64,000 nt of DNA. It comes from Saccharina japonica (lineage: Eukaryota > Sar > Phaeophyceae > Laminariales > Laminariaceae). This document shows, piece by piece, positions 32,387 to 43,020 of this stretch. Location: assembly GCA_008828725.1 (NCBI GenBank), contig MEHQ01001173.1:262411-326410 (forward strand), read 5' to 3'. Within the stretch, counting starts at the first letter, position 1. Each line of letters starts with the position of its first letter. A model generated the notes under the pieces. The model had not been told where the DNA came from. It ran no database searches and saw nothing but the letters and a program-made list of their open reading frames with translations. Both the position numbers and the translations under genes were made by a program.

Positions 32387-33097
32387 GGGCCGTTTTTAAC
32401 GACACGAGCAAATAGCAAAAAACTTGCTATTTTGGCAACAACAAATTGGCAAGTATTGGAAAATACTTTCTATCGACAAACACGATCAAATGGCAAGAAA
32501 CTTGCTATTTGAGCGACGTAACGCCTCCACCTTTTTTATCAAACCCCGTACAGCAAGGATCGGACGGCTAGACGACACCCTCGTCGAGGCATGGGTGGCC
32601 TGGAGACGGATCCAAGCATATCTCGTAGATCCCAGAGGTGGACAGCCCTCCAGGGCGATCATAGTCACGTTGTTCGTTGTCTTGGGAAAGCTGGAGCGAC
32701 TGTTTGATTGGGATTGACTTGAGCATCAGCCCCAGACGGCACCAGTGCCACGCCTACATGCGGTTCGTCACCCGCGCCAGCAACCCCTTCAGCAGTGCCG
32801 TCAGCCACCATCATCTGCTGTCAGCACCACCATCTAACCCTCGGTATCTTCCTGTGTTGCTGCAGCTCGTGCGTCTAGCGCAACGGCGTGTGGTTTGCAT
32901 GGTCTTGGGTAGGCGTGATTGGTCGCAAATGGCAAGTGAAATAGCAAATTTGACTTTCCAAAAACTTGCCAACGAACAGCTACGGAAATATCCGGAAAAA
33001 AACTTGGCAAGTTTTTTGCTATTTTGGCAAGTAAAACTTGCCAAAAAATGGAAATTTGGCAATTTATTTGCTAAATACGCGTCGTTAAAAACGGCCC
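32387..33097. mobile_element. PIF/Harbinger-like element, 711 bp, TTA duplication
   Basis: The ends GGGCCGTTTTTAACGAC and GTCGTTAAAAACGGCCC are exact inverses, flanked by TTA on both sides (32384-32386, 33098-33100). A 3-bp TWA duplication and GGGCC ends are typical of PIF/Harbinger and Tourist elements. Sub-terminal repeats read AAATAGCAAAAAACTTGC and its complement. A central unique part (32520-32930) has 97- and 152-codon frames without transposase motifs, so it is non-autonomous. Confidence 0.85.
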
Positions 33098-33957
33098 TTA
33101 ACGAGTATAAAATAAATCCAATTTGGAAAAAATAAAATTCAAATACGCTTTTAATTGGTCAACACACGCACCAGCATCAAAGATTAGGATCTTGGGGTCT
33201 AATCAATTTGAATTGGACGGAAAAACCAAGAAGGTCCCAGGACCTTCTTTTCCAAAGAATTCAAATTCAAATAAATTGAGGAGTTGGCCCGACTTGGACC
33301 GGCATGTCCACGGTGGGCAAACGCCCCCGGTACAATCTGGTAATTTCTTGGTGGCATCGATGACCACGACCGAGGCGACAACACGTGAACCACAACCCGA
33401 GGCCACCGGGGCAACAGCCGCGCCCACGCCTATAGACAATAGCACAGCGTACCCCGGCGGTGGCGCCTCAAAACCAATCATGGCGGTCGCAATCCCAACT
33501 TTTCAACCAGCTCGATGCTCCAACCCGATCAAAAACCGAGCGATCGACCCAAAACAGGCATGATACGCTCAAGACTTCGATAACACAATCGCCGCCCCTG
33601 TCTCGCCCGTGGCGTTCCAGGGATCCCTACGCCCACCCAGGAGACCCTGAGAGCGATAGCTTCCTAGCCTGGGCGGTCAAAAGCAAAAGTATGCTGGCGG
33701 CGGCGCGCACGCGTCGACGCATGCTTTCCCTCTCGTCTCCTCTCGTCGATTTTTTTCACCTGGGCGCTGTGACGCATGCTGCGTTTTTTCGATTTCATAA
33801 ATATTTGAACGAGCAATTCACTATTCCCCATAGGACGCAAACCACTTTTTTTTTGCGAAATCACTTCAATTAGGATTTTATTTTCCAAATTGAATTTTTG
33901 CTGTCTTCGTTAAGATGGGCTTATTGTTGTTACAGGTATTCGCATTCGAAGTTTCCC
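33098..33957 (+). repeat. Direct repeat, copy 1 (about 860 bp)
   Basis: Near identical to 34360-35223 at an offset of about 1,262 bp. I saw fewer than 20 differences by eye. It begins TTAACGAGTAT-AAATAAAT and ends TTCGCATTCGAAGTTTCCC. Its own ends are mutually inverted (CAATTTGGAAAA / TTTTCCAAATTG), and 54539-54758 is a short relative, so the core is a Harbinger-type element with a captured middle (33290-33690, Pro/Thr-rich frames of unknown origin). Confidence 0.85.
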
Positions 33958-34359
33958 CCCCAAAAAAAAGCAAAAAGAGGAAATTTCGGAAAATATTGGA
34001 AATATTGGAAGTTCTTCAGAGGGCAAAATGTTTGGAAGGCTTCGCTTTCCAATAATTGGAAAAAAAACGGAAAAAAATGGAAATCTAGAAAATTGCGCGA
34101 AAACAAAAATGGAAATTTTGGAAATTTATGGCTCCGATAAGAATGACCCTAATGGTGACAAAAAAAGCTGCGGTGCCCGCTGCCTGCCCCGACAGCAATG
34201 CAATAGGGTATTGAAAGGCACGTTGACGGAGAAACCAAGACATACATGCAAACGCCGCGAACGAATATGCCGATCTCGAACGGACGACAGAGCGGAGGGC
34301 GAGAGGACAGAAGTATCACTCTACAGTAGGACTTGCACCCACACGATTCCAACCCCGTT
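33958..34359. other. Spacer between the direct repeats
   Basis: 33960-34130 is rich in GGAAA and TTGGAA words like the neighbouring element's sub-terminal repeats. 34140-34350 is unique. No gene seen. Confidence 0.45.
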
Positions 34360-35223
34360 TTAACGAGTATGAAATAAATTCAATTTGGAAAAAATAAAAT
34401 TCAAATACGCTTTTAATTGGTCAACACACGCACCAGCATCAAAGATTAGGATCTTGGGGTCTAATCAATTTGAATTGGACGAAAAAACCAAGAAGGTCCC
34501 AGGACCTTCTTTTCCAAAGAATTCGAGAATTCAAATCAAATTGAGGAGTTGGCCCGACTTGGACCGGCATGTCCACGGTGGGCAAACGCCCCCGGTACAA
34601 TCTGGTCATTTCTTGGTGGCATCGATGACCACGACCGAGGCGACAACACGTGAACCACAACCCGAGGCCACCGGGACAACAGCCGCGCCCACGCCTATAG
34701 ACAATAGCACAGCGTACCCCGGCGGTGGCGCCTCAAAACCAATCATGGCGGTCGCAATCCCAACTTTTCAACCAGCTCGATGCTCCAACCCGATCAAAAA
34801 CCGAGCGATCGACCCAAAAACAGCATGATACGCTCAAGACTTCGATAACACAATCGCCGCCCCTGTCTCGCCCGTGGCGTTCCAGGGATCCCTACGCCCA
34901 CCCAGGAGACCCTGAGAGCGATAGCTTCCTAGCCTGGGCGGTCAAAAGCAAAAGTATGCTGGCGGCGGCGCGCACGCGTCGACGCATGCTTTCCCTCTCG
35001 TCTCCTCTCGTCGATTTTTTTCACCTGGGCGCTGTGACGAATGCTGCGTTTTTTCGATTTCATAAATATTTGAACGAGCAATTCACTATTCCCCATAGGA
35101 CGCAAACCACTTTTTTTTTGCGAAATCACGTTCAATTAGGATTTTATTTTCCAAATTGAATTTTTGCTGTCTTCGTTAAGATGGGCTTATTGTTGTTACA
35201 GGTATTCGCATTCGAAGTTTCCC
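34360..35223 (+). repeat. Direct repeat, copy 2 (about 860 bp)
   Basis: Second copy of 33098-33957. Its last 25 bases are also the first bases of the long inverted-repeat element at 35198, whereas copy 1 ends there in unrelated A/C-rich sequence. Copy 1 is therefore probably a duplicate of a segment that already bordered the inverted-repeat element. Confidence 0.85.
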
Positions 35224-36627
35224 GAAATATAGAAGAAATTTCTAAATCCGTTTTTGTTTTTTCGTAGATTCAGAATATAAACGAACAGCCCAGAATGAAG
35301 ATACGTTTCAAAACCGAAGGCTTTTTGCCCCACGGATTCGTATGACGAAACAGAAGGCATGCTCGGTAACACAAGGAACTGGAGCTCCCTTCTACCCAAT
35401 GCCGGCGTCATTTGAGCCCTTGTGGCCGGCACACTGCTATCCGATCTGCCGACAAGGCTTGTGTCTCCGAGCTGCTGTAAATCTGCAAATCGCTCGCCCC
35501 GAGTACGCCCTCTAACAAAATTAATGGGGCTCGAGCCAGCATCTTAGCCCAACGAAGCCATGGGTGGCAGGCACCCCACAACCCACAGGGTCATTGTAAC
35601 GTCGGCCGTTTCAAATTTCGTTGCTTGCATCGCTCGCGAGGTCAATCTTCTCGTACTCGTTCGTATCAGAAGTGAGTTGAGTCGCGGCGCGTAAGTTTTC
35701 GTTTACATCATCCTCGTAGATCAGAGGCTGAAACCTCGCCGACGGAAGCCTCTTTTTCGCTGCAACGTCTTGAGGACGTCTCCCGAGGTCAGAGGGACCG
35801 CTTGGGAGGCTGCAGCTCGTCGCGGGGTGCCGTTTTGAGGGAGAACGGGCGGGTGTTCGACGTCGACCCTTGATCTACTCTGTTGAACATTTTGGGGGAC
35901 ATCTGTCACTTGGCGAATCTGGACAGAGGGCAGCCCTACCTCTGAAGGACGCAACCATTTGCGTCGCCGATTGCTCTCCTCGAACCCTCTAGTAGAGGAC
36001 AACAGCCACGCCAAATGTCCCTTGCGCCCCTCTTTCCTAGGTGGAGCACGACTTGCACTTACAAGCAGCAGAATCTGCGGAAGTTTCCTTGATCGGCGAA
36101 ATTATATTATTGTCGATATTTTGGTTCGAGTACTCGTAATTTGAGCATTTCTCACAGCAGTACCTGCACCGAACGAGTCCGAGGAAATTGAGCCCGCGAA
36201 CGATACAAGCAACCAAATTGGAAACAGCCGACGTTACAATAACTCTGTGAGCTGTGGCGTGCATGTCAACCTTGGTTTCGTTGGGCTAAGACGCTGGCTC
36301 GAGCCCCATTAATTTTGTTACAGGGCGTACTCGGGGCGAGCGATTTGCAGATTTGCAGCAGCTCGGAGACACAAGCCTTGCCAGCAGATCCGAAAGCATT
36401 GTGTCGGCCACAAAAGCTCAAGTGACACCGGCATCGGGTAGAAGGGAGCTCCAGTTACGTGTGTTGCCGAGCATGCCTTCTGTTTCATCATTCGAATCGG
36501 TGGGGCAAAATATCTTTGGTTTTGAAACGTATCTTCATTCTGGGCTGTTCGTTTTCATTTGTGATTCTACGTTTTTTTTTTTTTTACGTTTCATAATTTT
36601 CGGGAAACTTCGAATGCGGATCCCTGT
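35198..36627. mobile_element. DNA element with about 470-bp inverted repeats (MULE-like)
   Basis: The arms 35198-35675 and 36166-36627 are inverted copies, roughly 80-90 percent alike by eye. Shared blocks include CGCATTCGAAGTTTCCCGAA, GGAGCTCCCTTCTACCC, GGGGCTCGAGCCAGC and AACGTCGGC. The 490-bp middle has a 97-codon minus frame that I do not recognise. Such long arms suggest a Mutator-like element, but a clean 9-11 bp duplication could not be seen because the right flank is a CTG-rich tract. Confidence 0.75.
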
Positions 36628-36628
36628 A

Positions 36629-36815
36629 GTTGTTGCTGTTGCTGTTGCTGTTGTTGCTGTTGCTGTTTCTGTTTCTGTTGCTGTTGCTGTTGCTGCTGCT
36701 GCTGCTGCGGCTCCTGTTGGTGAAGTTGTTGATGTTGGTCTGCCATTACAGTAGTCATTGCCATAATCTTTGCCGAGGTCGCAACACGGCAAACGGACTC
36801 TTCGGGTAGACACAT
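36629..36815 (-). CDS. Polyglutamine-rich exon fragment
   Basis: The minus frame starts at ATG 36815 (MCLPEESVCRVATSAKIM) with further ATGs at codons 18, 20 and 24, then reads ADQHQQLHQQEPQQQ and a run of about 30 Gln broken by two Lys. It runs straight into the end of the inverted-repeat element at 36627. CAA and CAG are mixed (GTTGCTGTTGCTG on plus), so it is not a pure CAG expansion. Such tracts occur in transcription and RNA-binding regulators, but no domain is seen. It may be the 5' exon of a host gene cut by the element. Chance translation of a microsatellite is an alternative. Confidence 0.3.
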
Positions 36816-36927
36816 ACGGTATCACAGGAAGCAGGAACCCAAAACTTACGACATTCGATCGGGGTGTGTGTTGTCATTTCTTTCCATCGTGCTGGCGGTT
36901 GCGCTGGGCTTCGAATCTCGTGTGGTG

Positions 36928-37105
36928 TACAGTACAGGACACCTAATATGAAACAGGCCAATAAGAAAGCCAGGCTGAGATTTAGAAAATATGTAAAAAA
37001 TTCGGGAGTGGTTATCTTGAAGTTCAGTGTAGAAAGCACCCTCTCTCAAATAAGAATCCAGCCTGGAGCAGATTTCCTGTATCATATTAGGTGCCCTGTA
37101 CTGTA
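36928..37105. mobile_element. 178-bp MITE with 28-bp inverted ends
   Basis: TACAGTACAGGACACCTAAT at the left is matched by ATTAGGTGCCCTGTACTGTA at the right with one mismatch. A degraded relative may be at 11540-11620. The target duplication is unclear. Confidence 0.8.
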
Positions 37106-37340
37106 TTTATTACGAGCGCGTGCGAATTGCTAATTTACACGACGCCGAGAAATAGGAATCCCTTTCGAGATTTCTGAAGTCGAATATACGGCCGAAGGTT
37201 TACGACCGCCGACCGGAACCAATAAACAGTTGATTTTCCTATTTGAGAATTGCCTTTCTGATGATAATAAAAATCGATTTGAGTACTTTGAGTACTTTGT
37301 TGTTTTTTAAGTTGTATTTCGCTCACAATCAAAATTTTAA

Positions 37341-37977
37341 GGGCAGCGGCCAAAACAAGGTATACCTGGTCCGTTTGCGGCCAAAAACAGGTATATACTT
37401 AAACTCAAGTAAAAAACGCACTCTACGTGCCCTGCCATTGGTCCAAAACTCGTTGTACCTGTTTTTGCCTCTTTAAAGCCCAGGTATACCTGAATTTGTC
37501 TACTCTGCTTGACTTTCACCTTTTTTTTTGTCGTTTTTAAGCCCTTCATAGTTCCACCCTATGGCCCCTATACAAATGCCGACGTACGCGGAGACCCCCT
37601 CCTCCCTTCGCACCTCGCACCACACGCCTCTCGAGCGACACACATATATATATCTGCCTGCACACCTCCGCCGAAATAATACGACAGAGAAGGCTCCCCT
37701 TCTGGATTGTGGTTGACTTGGAATACCAGGGGTGTCGCAAGCGGAGAAGGGAGAATACAGCAGCAGGCGTTCGTTCCTCGTATTATTTCTCATACTATTA
37801 ATAGCAGCTATTCGTGCACGTACGTAGCCACCGGGCGAGCACGAACAATGTGAAAAAAAACTCTACTTTGCGTTGCAAGGAACGGCAGGTTCGTGGGGTG
37901 CGTTTTAAACTTGATTTTAGTATGTACCTGTTTTTGGCCCCGAACGGACCAGGTGCACCTGTTTTTGGCCGCTGCCC
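37341..37977. mobile_element. MULE-like element, 637 bp, 9-bp duplication
   Basis: About 95-bp inverted ends begin GGGCAGCGGCCAAAA. A perfect 9-bp duplication AAATTTTAA flanks it (37332-37340 and 37978-37986), as expected for Mutator-like transposons. The interior has no transposase. An internal 97-codon minus frame (37500-37793) is not recognised. Confidence 0.88.
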
Positions 37978-38421
37978 AAATTTTAAACTAGAATATGTTT
38001 TCCTCGATGATAGGTATCGATCCACGAAAACAAAATCGAAATCAAACTTGGCAGGCTCGTAAAGAAGAGGATATAAGAAAATTGGCATTCATGGGCGAGG
38101 TACCTCGCCCATAAATCCTGATTTTCTTGGATCTTCGATATCTTGAGACTGCCGATGCCGTTTTTTTTTGTCGTCGACGGTTGTCACAACTGACAATAGT
38201 TTACAGAATAAACTTTGACTGTGAGGGAAGTATATCTCTTACAATTCCAAAACCCAATATTTTCGATTTTCACTCTAATCGGAAAGGCAATTCTCAATCA
38301 AAATTCTCAAAATCAACCAAACGCACACCAGTTGACGACAGTTACAGACATCCTGCTGCGCGAGTTCCTATCGACAGCTGTATACACTATTTGCACAATG
38401 GTCTTATGGGTTTCGTATTGC

Positions 38422-38564
38422 TGGGAAACGTATATACCACTCTGTCCCGAAATATAAGTAATTTTTTTATATTAATGTTCTATAAAATTGGTTCTTATAT
38501 TTCGGGACAGAGTGGTAGTAAACAGGACCAAATATGCCAAGTAAAAATACTGGAATATATGGGT
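38422..38564. mobile_element. MITE family 2, truncated copy split by a Stowaway-like element
   Basis: GGGAAACGTA and TAGTAAACAGGACCAAATAT are contiguous in other family 2 copies but are separated here by 38437-38515. The right end is missing where the next copy begins. Confidence 0.75.
38437..38515. mobile_element. Stowaway-like MITE, 79 bp
   Basis: Perfect inverted ends CCACTCTGTCCCGAAATATA and TATATTTCGGGACAGAGTGG between TA dinucleotides. The ends resemble the Stowaway type (CTCTGTCCC...), which is mobilised by Tc1/mariner transposases. Intact arms suggest recent insertion. Confidence 0.9.
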
Positions 38565-38566
38565 TA

Positions 38567-38671
38567 TTACGGGGGAACGTAGTAAACAGGACCATATATG
38601 CTGAGTAAAAATACTAGAATATGTGGGTTTTTGTATATGTGATGGGTCCTGGTTACTATGCCCCCCCGTAA
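38567..38671. mobile_element. MITE family 2, best copy
   Basis: 105 bp between TA (38565-38566) and TA (38672-38673). Ends are TTACGGGGGAACGTAGTAA and TTACTATGCCCCCCCGTAA. The body carries AACAGGACCATATATGCT and GATGGGTCCTGG. Confidence 0.85.
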
Positions 38672-38673
38672 TA

Positions 38674-39448
38674 GTACATCGCTAAGAGTGTGGAAGCGCG
38701 AGATGGTATGTACCAGTCGAAATTCGATGAAAATCGACACTCAGTGGGATGCTGAACCTTACGAACGATAAAAAGTTAAAAGAACGCAGCAAGCGCCGTA
38801 GGGGAAAAAGTTCTAACGGCTTGTTCAGAACGCCGCCGAGCGCAAAACTTCCCGCTACGTAGATAGACCACGTAGGGTTTGAAGTGATGTTTTTACCTGC
38901 TTGTATTGCTACTGTTGTCGAATCTAAGAAAACCTCATACTGTATGTAGCACGTAATGAAGAAAGGGCCGTTTTTTGCCTTGTGGAACGCAAAAACTGCA
39001 TTGCTGGGTGGGTAGAGGTTTCCATTATTTGATTACGTAGTCTTGTCTGTTTGCTCGTCTGCTCGTTCGTCTGTCCACTTTTTTGTCTGTTCCTCCGCTG
39101 CGGCATAGGTGATCACGAGACCTGCACATGACCACTTTAAACAAACCCGAGGCCAACACGAGTGGGCGAGCTTACGCTATAACCCGTGCGGCTTGTTTAT
39201 TTCCAAGCCGTCTCGAATTGGTCGCAGTCGCTGTGCTGCTGTGTGTTTGGGGGACTGTGTTTTAAATGCAGCGAGAGTTATTTTTTTCGAAAGCACACTG
39301 CGTACTGCATGTATCAGGCAGCCTTGCCTCATTTACCTCTGTACCACAGTAGGAAATCTGTCGCGGTTGGACGCCGGGCGGGTCGGCGTGTTTTTTTGCC
39401 TAGTTTCCACTTGGTAGGGGAGTTGAACAGGCGGGTTCCGGCCAAGAG
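38674..39448. other. No accepted gene
   Basis: Contains the TCTGCTCGTTCGTCTGTCC-like low-complexity stretch at 39050-39095. A 102-codon plus frame (39109-39417) has no recognisable feature. Confidence 0.3.
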
Positions 39449-39450
39449 TA

Positions 39451-40124
39451 CCGTATATGACAGTGTATGCCACACCCCCGGTGATAATATTTTGGGTTTT
39501 GGAATTTTATCACCCGGGGTGGTATACCGTGGGGGTGTGGTATACACCGTACCCCCGGTGATAAAGTGGGTGGTCGTTCGGGATTTTAGATTATTCACCA
39601 CCCCGGGTGGTATACCGTAGGGGTGTGGTAACATGGGGGTGTGATAACATGGGGGGGTGAAAACAGTGGTTTCAAACGAGTCTTGCTGCCATATGCTAGG
39701 CAGACGGCCAAAGCATGACGCGATCGAGCCTGGAACCGCAGCAGCAGTTGTCTGAGCCGCAGACATGTTTTGCCCGTTGCGATGGACCACGCGTGCACTA
39801 CGGCTTTGTACCTCCTCCACCTCCATGCTGCTGGTCTCCATACGGTAAGCTGTCGTACTCTCGCACACCTGGTGTGCTGCTGCTGCTGCTGTGCTGTTCC
39901 GGTACCGGTACTCATTTTTTTGATCGGCACGCTTTCACCCGTGGTGATAACTTGGGGGTGTCATAATGATGATGAGGCATTACCTCGGGGTGTGTGGTAT
40001 ACACCGTACCCCGGGGGATAACGCGGGTGGTCGTTTAGGGGTTTAGAATAATGGCCACCCGGGTGGTATACCGTGGGGGGGGGTGGTATACAAGATGGGG
40101 TGTGGTATACACTGTCATATACGG
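39451..40124. mobile_element. TA-flanked element with CCG...CGG ends, 674 bp
   Basis: The ends CCGTATATGACAGTGTATGC and ATACACTGTCATATACGG are inverse, with TA on both sides. Inside each end are several copies of GTGGTATACCG and CCGGTGATAA in inverted order. The middle (39665-39950) is different in composition (CTG/CAG-rich) and looks captured. No transposase. Confidence 0.85.
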
Positions 40125-40740
40125 TACACCCCTCCAAGGCCTCGGTTACCTCAGTCACTGGAACCGATGTTTCATTCGCACTTGGTTTGAAACGTTTTGA
40201 TCGCCCTATTTTGGATGTGATATGCCGAAAGGGTGCCGCCGATGTATAGTTTGGGGTTATATTAAGCTTGCTGCCACGGCCGGTGGTTCCGCGGTCGAAA
40301 ACGACGGAAGAGGCGAAAAAAATGCATCACAAAGTACACAGAGGTGCGAGTGAACGGTAAGAAAACACGTATCGGGCCCGAAATAGCATACACCACAAAC
40401 CACAAGAAGTCCGGCAGGCACTGTCGTCTAACCCATTGGGCTGTCACACCCCTGCTAGCTGAGGTTGGGGGGTTGGAACCCCGAGGAAACCGTCGTATCG
40501 GTCGCTGGAAACAAAAGAGAATAATACCGCTAAACCTATAAAGAGGCCACTTCCACTTTTGGACTGATGACGGCTCTTCTACTCTGCGCGCGCCTTCTCC
40601 TGAAAAATAGGGATAATTACCCCCCCTCCCCCTGGCCGTCCCTTGCCTGGCTGTTCATGCTCCCTACGCCGTTGAAATTATTTTGCTGTTTGCGCAGCAG
40701 CTGGTACGAGCGTTTCTGGCAGTCGCCGGTCACTTCGCAA
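40125..40740. other. No accepted gene
   Basis: Mixed-composition sequence. CTAACCCATTGGGCTGTCAC near 40430 followed by GGTTGGAACCCCG is only vaguely tRNA-like and not foldable as such. Nothing else recognised. Confidence 0.3.
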
Positions 40741-42330
40741 TACTGAAGCTGGAATCAGTCGGGCTTATGGATGCTCGAAATCGGTGAGAGCAAGGCGCGG
40801 GGGGAGATTACTGTGAAGCTCTCGTTGGAGGGGGGGGGCGGTGGCGGTGCTGTCACGTTTGTTGTATCGTAGGTGAACTCCACGTGCTGCAGGTGGGCGT
40901 CCCAGCATGTTGACGCTCGTTGATGACCATTGCCGGCATTTGAGCCATGATAGGGTTCATTCATTCAATCGATGCCGCCGCTGTCATTGGAATGTTAGGA
41001 GCTTGGGCGCTTGCCTACGGTAGGATTCAATCCACTTGGTTGTTCTGAAGCGCCCAACTTCAGGGGCTCTCTACCTCGCCAAAAAGCTGACTTTTGAAAA
41101 AACGCAAGTGCGACTTAAGACACAATCCCATGGCCTGCGGTAGGCATAAAAAACGAATAAAATTTCGGGATGCACATGGTCTTCTAACGATACTATTAAC
41201 GAGTACTCCCTGCCTTAAGTCGAGGAGCCCCGTCAGACAGAAATACGTTGGCCGAAAATTGCTATCTTTATTATCGTAGTACGCGTCCTTGTCGCCTATG
41301 TTATACACATCTTGCGGCTCGTACGACAAGGAGTGGATGCCTGGGAGCTAATAAAGAAGAAGGCAAGGCTGTCGTCGGATAGGAGGCTGATCAGACACCT
41401 CCACAGAGGGTATAATTTGTTGATCAGGAGTTAATCAGTGCCTTCAGTCGTGAAATAGGGTCCATAAACGATATACATATACGGCGCGCCAGCTGAAGTG
41501 GTTAGTGAAGGGGAGGATTCCCGTGTGTTCCGGCGTGGCCTAACCAAAAGGGGGAGGAAAAACCGATGCTGGTAGCGACACCAGGCCCGGGGGGGGGATC
41601 CAAGCGCCGTGTGTTGGGGCTATTTGCGAGCTTGGCAGTTGCTGATGAATCGGCCACCGCGTGACTACTTTCAGGCCGATCCAACCCGGAGGAATGCTCG
41701 AGTTCGGGAAGAGCACTGGCGGCGTTGGGATGACAGAACACGTTTGCGTGGTAGGCTGGTATTACGATTAACGGTGGTATACAAGTAGTGAAACTTGAAT
41801 TCGAGTGGGCTTGTCGTCTAACAGGCAAGCAACTTGTCCATCGAGAGGACCAGGGCGTGTCGGGCGGGGAGGTGTGAGCTTTACAGTAGTAACATGATAG
41901 AGGTTCGGCCATCATCGTCTTGTGGAAGCGCCCTTTGTCGGCCAAGGCCCGTACGTCCGACAATACGTAGAAGCCGTCTGTGGGAAACATATCTCAGTAA
42001 AAAGACATCCTCGGGTAGAATGTAGGGGCTGTCGAGAAGATGTCACACTGTTGATGTACACGATCGTACAGATCAGCCCACCCTTTCCCTGCTGGTCAAA
42101 GATTGGGCTGAAACCGTCGAAGCTGGCTTCACAGTAGGCCAGGAAAGGGCTGAAGGTGTCGGTGTTGGCGTCCGAGTAGTCTGAGATCAGTGGCGTCGAG
42201 CGAGCGGAGAATGTTGACGGCGGAACGAGTGTCTCATGTTTCTGGTACAGTGGGGGGGGCGTCGCGTTCTTGCTTTGAGTTGACTCTACGCAACCCGCTA
42301 CTTGCCTCGCGGGGCCGAACATTCAGCGCC
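40740..42330 (-). mobile_element. Ty3/Gypsy LTR-retrotransposon fossil (pol remnants)
   Basis: On the minus strand, short stretches resemble the RNase H region (about 42060-42180) and the integrase core's HVEF-type segment (about 40830-40900) of Ty3/Gypsy pol, in the expected order. The element is heavily broken, with many breaks, and no flanking long terminal repeats were found, so it is an old fragment. The limits are approximate. Confidence 0.6.
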
Positions 42331-43020
42331 CGGGCTCGAGGCGCATTCGTCAGCATCGGACTCGTTTGTGTTCCGTGTATTAGAGCAGCGAATGGTGGGG
42401 GGAGGTTGGTCGGTAAACACTCCTTGATGAGGTTGGCGAGAGATCCGGGTCTGTCGTCTATACGAAAAACTCCCTTGGTGGGTCCACATAAGATGGTACG
42501 GCCAGCGCAGTCGGAGCGGAACGTGAGGTACGTTCTATCAGAGCGCCTCGCCCCACTCCTGCCGGGAAGTGGTCGGCACGGTGTGTATTATCAGGTTATT
42601 TCACACATGCAGGGGGGCACTATCTACAGAGGGGTCCCCCTGTTACGAAACGTCCCTTTGGCGTCTGGATCAAAAAGTTGACTTTTGTTGATGCAATATC
42701 GACGAAACGTAGAATTTCGACTGGTTTTGCACGTGGGCGCCGATTTGAGCGCCGATGAGGCTCGGTTGGTCTCTACTACCGTACTGGCACCTCAAGGCAA
42801 CGGAAGCTCTTCAGGGGGGCAATCCTAAGCGATGTCGACGCGTTTGGTGGCGGAAGCTAGGCGTACAAGTGCATATAATCGCAGCCTGGGCTAGCGTTTC
42901 GCCTTGTGCTGCAACGTGACGCCATTGTCGTGAGTGGGGGGGGGGGCGAGGGGGCGATCCCCACCAACTCCCGTGGAAGCCGTGGAGCGGCGGCGGTTTT
43001 GCAGCCACCATCGTCCAGAG
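42331..43020. other. No accepted gene; possibly more of the fossil
   Basis: May include further, unrecognisable parts of the adjacent retroelement fossil. A 163-codon plus frame at 42190-42681 is antisense to it and not accepted. A G9 tract lies near 42936. Confidence 0.3.

Noticed and set aside
33098-35223. The two 860-bp direct repeats as LTRs of a retroelement
   Set aside because: Each copy has its own inverted ends and a Harbinger-type relative exists at 54539. The 400-bp spacer has no primer-binding site or retroelement region. Duplication of a DNA element fits better.
37500-37793. 97-codon minus frame in the MULE-like element
   Set aside because: No transposase motif and no known domain. 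Kept only as possible captured sequence.
42190-42681. 163-codon plus frame
   Set aside because: Partly antisense to the Ty3/Gypsy fossil, with no domain and no second copy.
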